Source: Falciphora oryzae
Taxonomy: Eukaryota; Ascomycota; Sordariomycetes; Magnaporthales; Magnaporthaceae
Length of the DNA: 64,000 nucleotides
Reading direction: 5' to 3'
Assembly: GCA_000733355.1 (NCBI GenBank)
Contig: JNVV01000034.1
Location: forward strand, 333,663-397,662
Shown here: positions 18,512-27,946 of the stretch, piece by piece
How the letters are laid out: each line of letters opens with the position of its first letter
Position numbering within the stretch: the stretch's first letter is position 1
Translations under genes and position numbers: made by a program
Notes under the pieces: generated by a model
Told to the model about the DNA's origin: nothing
The model's database searches: none
What the model saw: only the letters and a program-made list of their open reading frames with translations

Positions 18512-20038
18512 ATGTCGTCCATCACCACCCTCCTCTCCTTGCCCGCCGCCAGCTCCTCCCTCGCGCTTCTCCTGGGCGGGCTGCTGGCCTACCTGGTGGC
18601 GGGCTTGGTGCGCAACCTCGTCCTCAGCCCGCTAGCCTCGTACCCGGGCCCGCTACTCTGGCGCGCCAGCTCGCTCCCCTGGAGGCTGGCCCTCCTGCGC
18701 GGCACCATGCACCACGACCTGATGCGCTTCCACCAACGCTACGGCGACACAGTCCGCATCAAGCCCGACGAGATCAGCTACGCTAACGCCCAGGCCTGGC
18801 GCGACATCCAGGCCCACGTCCCCGGCAGGCCCGAGTTCCTCAAGGACCCCAACCGCCTGCCGCTCGCGCCCAACGGCGTCATGAGCATCCTCGTCTCCGA
18901 CACGAGGAACCACGCCCGGTTCCGCAGCCTGTTCGGTCACGCTTTCAGCGACAAGGGCCTACGCGTCCAGGAGCCGACCATCCTGAAGTACGCGGACATG
19001 CTGATCAGCCTGCTCAAGGATGTGGCGGCCGAGACGGCGGCCGCGGGCGAGTCGGTCGAGATGGTGTCGTACTACAACATGGCCGTCTTCGACACCATCG
19101 GGGCGCTGTCGTTCGGCGAGCCGTTCGACAGCCTACGCGACCGGCACCTGCATCCCTGGGTCGACGCGATCCACAAGAACCTCAAGAGCGTCGCCATCTC
19201 GCACGTCCTGCGCGGCATGGGCGTCGAGTTCCTGACCCCCTACGTCCTGCCGCGCGACCTGCGCGGCAAGCGGGCCGAGAACTACGGGTACGCGATCCAG
19301 AAGATGAACCGGCGCATGCAGCGGACGGGGGACCAGGGCGACTTTTGGGACCGCGTCATCGTCAAGAGCGCCGACGACAACGAGGGCGGGCAGGGCATGA
19401 CGCAGGGCGAGATGCTCAACAACGCGGCCGTCATGGTGGTGGCCGGGTCCGAGACAACGTCGTCGGTGCTGTGCGGCGCGACGTACCTGCTCTGCCGGTA
19501 CGGGCGCTACGCCGACGCGGCCGCCGAGGTGCGCGGCGCCTTTGCCAGCTCCGACGACATCGGGCTCGTCCGCGCGTCGCAGCTCCGGTTCCTAACGGCC
19601 GTCATCGACGAGACGCTGCGCATGTACCCGGCCGTGCCCGGGCAGCCGCCGCGCGTGGTGCCCGAGGGCGGGTCCGTGGTGTGCGGCAGGTTCGTGCCGG
19701 CCGGCGTGCGCGTGGGCACCAGCCATCTGGGCACCTACTTTGCCGACTACAACTTCACGCGGCCGCACGAGTTCCTGCCGGAACGGTTCCTCGAGAAGGA
19801 CGAGAACCCGGCGTTCGCAGGCGACAACCACGCCGCGTACCAGCCATGGTCCGTCGGCGTGCGCAACTGCATCGGGCGCAACCTGGCCTACGCCGAGCTG
19901 CGCCTGACCTTGGCCAAGATCCTGTGGCACCTCGACCTCGAGCTGGACGCGGCCCGCACCGGCGACTTTCTGGACCAGAAGATCTGGTCCATCTGGGCCA
20001 AGCGGGAGCTGTATATCAAGGTCCGGGTTTACCAATGA
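18512..20038 (+). CDS. Cytochrome P450 monooxygenase (CYP62/CYP65-like, isotrichodermin-hydroxylase-related)
   Basis: Intronless, 508 residues, starting MSSITTLL. An N-terminal anchor is followed by SPLASYPGPLLWRAS, typical of the isotrichodermin C-15 hydroxylase superfamily. The I-helix has VAGSETTSS, ExxR is ETLR, and the haem loop is WSVGVRNCIG with the axial Cys, then RNLAYAELR. The C-terminus FLDQKIWSIWAKRELYIKV is the family ending. In aflatoxin-type clusters the comparable P450 is CypX (CYP62), which works with MoxY on averufin; assignment to CYP62 rather than CYP65 needs a tree. The ATG at 18512 was chosen because it begins the anchor. It is the last gene with cluster character before a 1.6-kb gap. 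Confidence 0.88.
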   Translation: MSSITTLLSLPAASSSLALLLGGLLAYLVAGLVRNLVLSPLASYPGPLLWRASSLPWRLALLRGTMHHDLMRFHQRYGDTVRIKPDEISYANAQAWRDIQAHVPGRPEFLKDPNRLPLAPNGVMSILVSDTRNHARFRSLFGHAFSDKGLRVQEPTILKYADMLISLLKDVAAETAAAGESVEMVSYYNMAVFDTIGALSFGEPFDSLRDRHLHPWVDAIHKNLKSVAISHVLRGMGVEFLTPYVLPRDLRGKRAENYGYAIQKMNRRMQRTGDQGDFWDRVIVKSADDNEGGQGMTQGEMLNNAAVMVVAGSETTSSVLCGATYLLCRYGRYADAAAEVRGAFASSDDIGLVRASQLRFLTAVIDETLRMYPAVPGQPPRVVPEGGSVVCGRFVPAGVRVGTSHLGTYFADYNFTRPHEFLPERFLEKDENPAFAGDNHAAYQPWSVGVRNCIGRNLAYAELRLTLAKILWHLDLELDAARTGDFLDQKIWSIWAKRELYIKVRVYQ

Positions 20039-21669
20039 GTTGGATCGTCAAGGTTAGTTATCAGGAGAGTAAGCCACAAGTTACGAACGCGTTAGCTGCT
20101 AGCAGGCAATCCGAAAGCCATACCACCCGCCGGCGAGGCCCCGGAGCAGAGTTCTCTTCCCTACCTTGCGGTCATTCCGCAAGCGACGCGCATTCCAAAG
20201 TCGACTTGTAGATGTGCATCGTAGCGATCAATATGGGAGGATTCTACTTCTCGTTAGATGGAAACTCGAAACCCAAAACGAGGCGCACCGATCGGCAATT
20301 TGCCGCCACAAGCAATAATCTGACTCGTCGACTGCTTCCCGTGCTGCTGCATAACTAAACCCAGTCGGGTGCGGCGCTTCACCGAAGCGTGTGCGCCAGT
20401 TTTGAGGGATCCATGAGAAGGATCACTGCCACCACCACCACCATCAGTCGCCCAAGCAGGTTAGTTCGTGAGAGACGTAGATGGAAAACCACCCTCCCTT
20501 GGGTTGGCGTTCTTTTACTGTTCCAAACGAACTATAGCATTATATGAGAAAAAAAAAAAGAAAAAAAGAATGAGAGAGAGAAAAAGAAAGGAAAAAAAAA
20601 CGCTGAGCAATAGGTTACTGCTAATAAACAGATACACACCTCGCCAGGCCCTACAACCGCCCTCCGTGCAAGCAAGCGGTAGCTTTTGATGGAGCCCAGA
20701 GGTGCCCGATGCGTAAGTTGTTCGTTGAGATGTTTCGTCGCTTCTGATCCCATCGCTCAATGGCATATTATTCTTAAAATAAATGTAACACACAAAGCTG
20801 TCCTCTTTCGAAGATGTTGACCCCAAACGGGGTCATGAGTCTTTGCTCTACACGTAAGCAGCATATTCTTTTTTGGTGTTTATCTTCATTGATTCGGGTT
20901 AACCAATCCCACTCGTTTCTACAGGTCCATCGACACACTTGCTGTTAGACCACCATCAGCCCCAGTACAGGCATGACGACAACTGCTGCGATTGCTGCGT
21001 TGTGGTGTGAATGCCGAGGACGTTGGCGATTGTAGCGAGCTACCTAATTAACATCCAGAAGGATTGATGTCATTGTGTAGGTTGTCGAGCCAGGAGCAAA
21101 TAGGAATAAATGTATCCGTTTTGAACCTAAACCGTCGGTTTCTAGACGGCTTCAATCCCACGACGCTCAAACCCTCTACAATTAAAACATGTGAGGGCCG
21201 AACTAGACTAGTACTCCGATAGGTGACCACTTGAAAATTCTCGGTATTGTATGATTTGTCAGTCGTTTCTTTTGCTTTGCTCGTCTGAATTGGCGCGCTT
21301 CGGCGCAAGGTATGTTTGCTACTAGACACCTGGGCGCGTTAGTGAGACGACAATGTTGCCGATATTTCAGAATGTTTTGTGGGGGTAGAGAAGGGGCAGG
21401 GTAGGCGGGAGCGAGAAACATCTGCTAGGATGACCGACCATTGACGGGTCGTTCGCGAGAGTTGATGGCCGAACCTAGGCAGCTCGCTCGCAAAAATGCA
21501 ATGCCATCTCTAAGCAGGCCACATCTCTGCACAGGTGATGAACTTGGACGCAATCCTCGACCTAGAATTGTGTAGCACTGGCCGTATAGGCGGGTATTGA
21601 TACAAACGGGGAAGATATTATGTACATCGATGGGCTGGCGCCACATTCCTTCTGACCCAGGCCTGCGTT
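20039..21669. other. Gene-free stretch at the right border of the cluster
   Basis: 1.6 kb with no supportable gene. It holds a purine-rich A/G tract (about 20550-20600) and otherwise unremarkable sequence. Open frames on both strands are short and low complexity. It separates the tailoring cluster from conserved housekeeping genes. Confidence 0.5.
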
Positions 21670-22994
21670 TTAACGGACAAAGTCACTTAAGTCCTTGGCC
21701 TCCTCAAGCTTGACCTTACCGTCCCTCCCGACATTGGCCACATGGATAGCAACAGGCTTCGATTCGCTCGACGCAGCTGGCGACTCGACGCTCGGTTCCG
21801 GCCTGCGCGACAGCTCGACAGCGTCGGCTACGACGCCTGCCTCGGCGTCGGCGATCTCATTCACGTCCTCGGAGGACAGAGCATCCGCAACGCGCACGCC
21901 GCGGCTCGACATGAGGATCGTGATCGGGCCGTGGAACTGCAGGAACAGTCGGTCGCCCCAGATGGAGCGGCGTGCGGCGGTGCGGAGCCCCAGCAACAAG
22001 CGGGCTAGCCCCTTGTAGGTCTCGGTCTGGCGCATGGCGGCCACAAAGTGGGCCAGACGCTCCGGTACCAGCGGTCGCGGGTCCAGCGATGCAGGCAGCG
22101 CCGGAGCCTGCAGGTTGAGCGGGCGGTTACTGCGGAGGCGGAAGGGCAAAGGCGGGCTGCGACTGATAGAGTAGGCGGCGACGTGGCTCGGGTGAACGAT
22201 CAGCTCCTCGCCTTCGGCCAGGGTGACCTCGTAGATCTGGCCGGGGCTGGAGAGGGCGGCGAGGCCGCGACCTGTGAGGTGGGTGCTGCCCCAGTGGGCG
22301 AGCGAGAGGCCGCGCTGGATACGGGGTGAGGGGGCGAGAGTGTGTCCCGTCCATGCGAGGAGGGCATTGCGCTGTGCGACCATCCAATCGGTGGTGCCAT
22401 CGAGGTGGAGGATCGAGAAGGTCGTGTTAGGCGACTTGGTGCCTATCAGAGCCGTGATGGGCGTCGTCGAGGATATGCGCTGGTAGAGGAAGGGGACTCC
22501 GAGCAGGGCGCGGCGGAGGGGAGAGAGGATGGACAGGGTGGATTGGGCCTGGAGCCGAGTCAGCTGCGTTGCTGGAATCGAGTGTTGGGAAGAGAGATTC
22601 AGCCAGGGGCGATGCGTACGTTCTCGACCTTGCCGGCGACGGAAACGAGGGTGCCCCTCCGAGTGTAGAGCTTCTGCGAGGCGGAGAGGGTGACGGAAAG
22701 GAGCGAGTATGGCGAGCCGAGGACCTCGAACCGGGCATCTGGAGCGAAAGACCAATGTTAGGTTTCGTCTGTAAGCGGCGGACGAGACAGAAAGACGGCG
22801 AGACGGGCATGCTCACCAGCCGCATCCCTCTTTGCGGGAGCTCCAAAGACATCCCCGCCAGCCTGGGGTGCCTGGGCTGACGGAGCAGCGGCGATCTGGA
22901 TGGCACGGCACTGCCTGCAGACAAACTGCGGCCTCGAGCGCAGTCGCCAGATCTGGGCCGGCCTGGCAAGCGGCAATTGACCGCGCATCGCCAT
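21670..22994 (-). CDS. AIM24: AIM24 family mitochondrial protein
   Basis: Three exons, complement(join(21670..22548, 22620..22738, 22817..22994)), 391 residues. The N-terminus [19 protein letters not shown] is Arg-rich with no acid, as in a mitochondrial presequence. The core has [17 protein letters not shown], then [21 protein letters not shown] and a [16 protein letters not shown] segment, all family features of AIM24 (altered inheritance of mitochondria 24). AIM24 proteins of yeast sit in the inner mitochondrial membrane and support MICOS and cristae organisation. Splice sites were set by the family continuity VEN-AQSTL; intron 1 has a CTAAC branch site. An ordinary housekeeping gene. Confidence 0.88.
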
Positions 22995-23622
22995 TGTAGA
23001 AGCCGTTGGGGCTCTGGTGGTCTTAGGTTCCGATCACGAAGGCTTCGTGCACATATGACGAGATCGGGCGATGCCAGGTTCCCACGCTTGTAAAAATTCC
23101 GGATGCCCCCGCTTGAGCCCCACGTGATGTTGACGTACGGGAACACCAAAACTCAACGAATTTCCTGGTCGATTGGCGCACAGGCCGTCCACGCTTCAGC
23201 GGCTATTCGAGCCCAGCCGTTTGATTTCAGGCGCGCGCCAGCCTAGGTGGCGGCGGTGGCGGTTGCTGATGGCAACTCGGGTGGATCCCCGTTCCAGGGG
23301 CTGCAACAACATCGAGACCCGCCCGAGCGTGTCGAGGATAAAGCTCTGACCAAGAGCTGCAATTGAACATGAACCAAAACCGATTTGCATTATTAAGAAC
23401 AGGGTTTTACCTGCAAAGGTCCGGACTTGTCGCCTGTCAATTACGTTTTCACGGTTGCAAGCGCGGGATTGACACACGCGCCGGGGACGGGTGCTTCCTA
23501 GGTTTCTTTCATGTCACCTTTCTTTTTTCGTGTTTTCCTGCTCGGATCGCGTTGCTCTTGTCTGGCCCTGCACCAAGGTAAGGTAGATGCCAGGTGCTAG
23601 CACGGCTGCCTAGACCGCGACG
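22995..23622. promoter_or_regulatory. Divergent promoter region between AIM24 and kinesin
   Basis: 628 bp between two divergent housekeeping genes, presumably both promoters. A pyrimidine-rich segment lies at about 23506-23560, shortly before the kinesin start. No TATA box is evident. Confidence 0.35.
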
Positions 23623-26104
23623 ATGTCGGTACGCGTCGTCGCCAGGATACGTCCGCTCCTGGAGAAGGAGATCGAGAAGGACATCATCGTCCACGCCGAC
23701 GGCGCCGAGGACGGCAGACCGCACAATGTCGTCAAAATCCCGAACCCCAAGAACGACTCGGAAGAGTTCTCGTTCACCTTCAACAGCGTCTACGACATGT
23801 CGACCAACCAAGAGACGCTGTTTGCAGCCGAGAGTACGTCCTCCCCCTTCGTCAGCCCTTTTGGAAGACACCAAAACAGCCATTGGCGTCTCAGAAGGAC
23901 CTGAACTCACCGCGTTGTCCTCGCCCACAGTCGCACCTCACGTCAAGTCCCTTTTCCAAGGCCTCGATGTCACCATCTTCGCGTACGGCGTCACGGGAAC
24001 CGGCAAGACACACACGATGCGCGGTGGGCTTAAGCTGGCTGATCGCGGCGTGATCCCACGCCTGTTGAGCGCCATCTTCCGCAGGGGAAAGAAGATTGCA
24101 AAAGACACGGAGGGCGAGACGAGCGTCGAGGTGGCACTGTCGTACTACGAGATCTACAACGACAAGGTCTACGATCTGCTCGAGCCGCCCGAGAAGCGCA
24201 CACCTACAGGCCTGCCGTTGCGGGAAAAGGACAACAGAACACAGGTTGTCGGCCTGTCGGAGCGCTCGTGCGTTGACCTCAAAGACTTCGAGAAGCTGTA
24301 CATCGAGGCCAACAACAACCGCGTCACCGCCGCTACCAAACTCAACGCGCATAGCAGTCGAAGCCACGCGATCCTGCGCGTCAAGGTGACGCAAACGTCG
24401 GCCGCCGAAGGCACCGTGCGTGAAAGCACGGCCTCGGCCATCGACCTCGCTGGGTCTGAGGATAACCGGCGGACGGACAATGGGAAGGAGCGCCTTGTCG
24501 AGTCGGCTGCGATCAACAAGAGCCTGTTTGTCCTGGCCAAGTGTGTCGATGCCATTGGCAATGGCAGCAAGCGGATCCCGTATCGCGAGTCCAAGATGAC
24601 GCGCATCCTGTCACTGGGCCAGAACAACGGCATCACCGTCATGATTCTCAACCTTGCCCCTCTTAGGAGCTACCATCTCGACACGCTCAGCAGCCTCAAC
24701 GTGAGCTCGCGTGCCAAGCGCATCGAGGTCCGCGAGATAGAGAACGAGGTCGTCTACAAACAGTTCCCGCGCATCAACTCGGGTCTGTCTGGGACCGGTC
24801 TGGCGCGCCAACCGCTGAAGCTGCTGGCCAACTCGCACAACGTGGCCGCGGGGACAGCCGCTGCGGCCAAGGCGCAAGCCGAGGCGAATGCTGACAAGCC
24901 CCCAGAGAAGGAAAAGCCTTCCAAGGCATTCGCGGTCTACCAGAGCCCTGTTAAGACGTCTAAACCGACATCGCTGCCTACCGCCCTGTCGGCGCGCCCC
25001 GTCAACACCACCAACGTGGCCAACACCTCCGTCCCGAGAAGCCCTGTCAAGCGCAAGCCAGGAGTCGCCGAGCTTTCCCTGCCACGTCCCTCCAAGATCG
25101 TCCGCCCTTCGCAATTGCCATCTCGCCCGCCCGCCGTAGCGCTCCCCCCGCCCTCGACGGTCCATTCCATAACTGCCGAGCAGATCGAGGCCATGGTTGA
25201 ACGCAAGGTTCAAGAGGTTCTGGCTGCCCGTGCGGCCGCGGAAGCAGAACAGGCGCCGCCCGCCGCGACCATCCTGGCACCGCAGCCTGTTGGCAACGAG
25301 ATTAGCGAGGCTGTTCAGAAGCGACTCGACGAGCTAGAGCGCAGGATACAGGACTCGAGCAGTGGCAGGGCTGGCGACTGTGACGAGGGGCGTTCCGAGG
25401 GTCTCCGGTTCCTGCTGCAGGCGCGGCAGCTTAAGGAGCATGGCGACGACGAGGGCGCCCTGCGCGCCTACGAGGCAGCTCTCCCGTTCTTTCCCGGCCA
25501 GGCCAAGCTGATGGGCAAGATCAACCGACTGCGAGCGAAGCTCGCGGCAAAGTCGGAGTGCGAGGCAGGCTCGGCTACGGCATTCAGCAGCGCCGGGAGG
25601 AAGTCTCGCGGATCCCCCCGCAAGCGGAGCGGCAGGAAGGCGGCGGCGCACTCGGAAGTTGAGGCCGACCCCGACTTTGACGGCGGCGAGGCGGATGTGG
25701 ACGAGGATGGCGGCTGCGGCACGGCCGCATCCAGCCCGGGCAAGCACTCGAAAAAGGCGGCCCGCAAGCCCCGGACCAAGGCCGGCAAGATGCGCACTGA
25801 CGACCCTGAAGTCGGCGTCGAGGGCGACGACGAGCGCGAGACCCCTCTCACGCCGCGCAAGAAGAAGCTGCTCGAGATCGTCAACTCGCGCGACCCGGTC
25901 CTGATCCGCGGCCTGGCCGGCTTCGGCGCCAAGAAGGCGAAAGACCTAGTCGACAACCTGGCCATCGTCATTGACGGCAATGCCTCGACGGGTGCGGCCC
26001 GTGAGATCGTCAGCCTAGCGCAGCTCCGTACCGTCCCTGGAATGGGCGGCCGGACTGTGGATAGGGCTTATGAAGGGCTTGCGGGCACGGCAATCGCCGC
26101 CTGA
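23623..26104 (+). CDS. Kinesin motor protein, kinesin-10 (KIF22/Kid-like)
   Basis: Two exons, join(23623..23833, 23931..26104), 794 residues. The N-terminal motor starts MSVRVVARIRP. The P-loop is GVTGTGKTHT, switch I is NAHSSRSH and switch II is DLAGSE. A proline- and alanine-rich linker follows (residues about 400-560), then a short coiled-coil/TPR-like segment (RQLKEHGDDEGALRAYEAA). A basic region and an acidic stretch come next. A helix-hairpin-helix DNA-binding module ends the protein (GLAGFGAKKAKDLV and LRTVPGMGGRTVDRA). A motor plus C-terminal HhH is the kinesin-10 arrangement, a chromokinesin that pushes chromosome arms on spindle microtubules. The intron has donor GTACGT and acceptor CACAG. 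Confidence 0.88.
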
Positions 26105-26904
26105 GCTCCTTGATCTTTTTTTTTTTTTTTTTTTTTTTTTCTTTCTCTTTTTTTCTTCTCTGATTTCGCTTTGGTCACAAAGAAACCCCCAACTTCGGGG
26201 ACTTTTCGAATCAATCGGCACGTGGCGCTTGGTGGCATCCACCTTGCTCGAGAGGGACTTTCTTCCCAATTTTTTTTTTCTTTTTTTCTTCCGCATCCGA
26301 CTGAGGTTGGCATTGCATCATAGCATCGGCGAGGCGTTATTCATTCCTGGCGTTTTCGAGGGGTTCGTTTCTCGTTTCCTGTGTCCCTTTGATGGGGCAT
26401 TTGCACAATCGATTTTTAATGCATTCACTCGTCTTTTTCCTAGTGCCCGGCCCGATCGGCCTGTCTAGAGAAACTTTTCTGCTTCATCTGGATATTTGGA
26501 CTCTCCGAGCCCCCTCGTTGGATCTATCACTATATTCGGCAGTGATCTCGTTTGCATAGAATTTGGATGGTCGAAACGGTGCGAGAAGTAAAGCTGCGGT
26601 GAAGGCGACATGCATCGCATCCTCTCAGGGAAGCTCGGACGAAAACGGAAAGTTCACCTTGACAGGTCGGACGGGTTTGTGCCGTCCTATCACTAATTCG
26701 ACTTCCCTTTGTCCTTTTCGATTCTACCTGTAATTAATTCACCCTCGGGCTTGACCACAGATGAGATGCCCAAGCTGTCAAAATTTAGCAGACAGAGCAA
26801 AGATTGCCGACCCCAGATTGCCAAACATCAACCACTATTGCCACACACCTAAACACCACCACCTACCACACGATCCACCCTCGATGGCAAAAACAAAAGG
26901 AAAT
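26105..26904. other. Intergenic, kinesin 3' flank
   Basis: It begins with a T tract of about 24 nt (26117-26140) and further T-rich runs to about 26290, probably the 3' UTR or terminator zone. No gene was recognised before the tRNA. Confidence 0.4.
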
Positions 26905-27004
26905 TGCCCACTGTCAGAATCGAACTGACGATCTTATCATCACCGCAAGTCTAGAAGCTCCAGAACATTACTAGTGATACGCTTTACCACTAAGCCAAGC
27001 GGGC
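26905..27004 (-). tRNA. tRNA-Thr (AGT), with 28-nt intron
   Basis: Read on the minus strand. The acceptor stem GCCCGCT pairs with AGTGGGC, followed by discriminator A. D arm GCTT/AAGC, anticodon stem TATCA/TGATA, loop CTAGTA+A with anticodon AGT, and T arm GTCAG/CTGAC with TTCGATT. An intron occupies 26941-26968, just 3' of the anticodon-adjacent purine, the standard nuclear position. Exons are 26969..27004 and 26905..26940. The exons are identical to those of the tRNA at 62359-62455; only the intron differs. Confidence 0.93.
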
Positions 27005-27946
27005 CTCTTGAGTCAAGCTATTGACCGCTCCTTAGGAAGCAGGACTTATGGTGCACAAGCAGGTCGTGTCTCGCCGTCTCCACTCCTGGCTGTTGGACGT
27101 CCTTTCAGCCAGCCCCTTTTCCGTCAGCCCCTGTTTTGTTTTTTCAGGGGCCCAGAACGCACAATTCTCTCCTGCACGCCGAGGCCTCTTTTGAAATTTA
27201 CATTCGGTCGTCTTTGCCGTCCGTCTCTGGGAATGGCAATTGGCCAGTTTCTGTTTGCGGCAGTTCTCCTTTGAGCGTTGTCAACCCCCGTGGGCCTCGA
27301 ACGAGGCAGTCATGCTGGGGGCGCTTGTCGGTTTGGCAGAGGACAAACTCCCTAGGACAGGCCCATTCAAGAATCCAGCAACCATGCTCGACGCTGCGTG
27401 AGGTTTGTGAATTGCGAGTTCATCTTTTGAAGAAATCAACAAGACAAACACAAGCAGTCGCAAATGCACTACTCCATGTAGTTAATATGGCACATCAAAC
27501 CTGCTCTCTGGTTAAGAGGCTCATCTCCCTATGTTCTCCTCATGGCTGTCCTCTGCCGTGTCTTTGCACGTCGCCCGTGGTAGACTGTCATTGTCGCCGC
27601 GCCTGTTGGCGGGGGTGTGGTTTCGACAAAGACGAAGCACCCGCGATGACTGAAAACGGATGAAGCAGTGTGCAACGCGAGCCAGGCGGAGTTGGCCCCC
27701 AGGTTGCATATAAAGTCCCTTCTGAGTGCCGGATATCGTCGTGATGGATGATGCATGGTAACCACGTTCTCAGGTCTCTTTCACACGTGCCCATAGCTTC
27801 GCACCACTACAGAAGTTTCTCACGGCTGCCCCGTGTCACTCTTTCCTCACTGTGCAGGGCTCCTGCGCCACGCATCCTTACTCTTCCCTTGCCAAAGGGG
27901 TCATCTATATACAGCCTTATCCTCCATCCCCTTCTCCGCTGCCGTC
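27005..27946. other. Intergenic upstream of F-box gene
   Basis: 940 bp. The open frame of the next gene extends upstream of its likely ATG but without family-like sequence. A TATATA word lies at 27906-27911, too close to the ATG to be a confident TATA box. No gene was recognised. Confidence 0.35.

Noticed and set aside
1..20038. AflR binding sites TCG(N5)CGA
   Set aside because: The divergent promoters were scanned by eye and only near misses (TCG N5 CGC or GGT) were found; not reported as sites.
23834..23930. Continuous coding from an earlier start across the kinesin intron
   Set aside because: The open frame upstream lacks motor sequence; splicing 23833 to 23931 restores the expected motor continuity.
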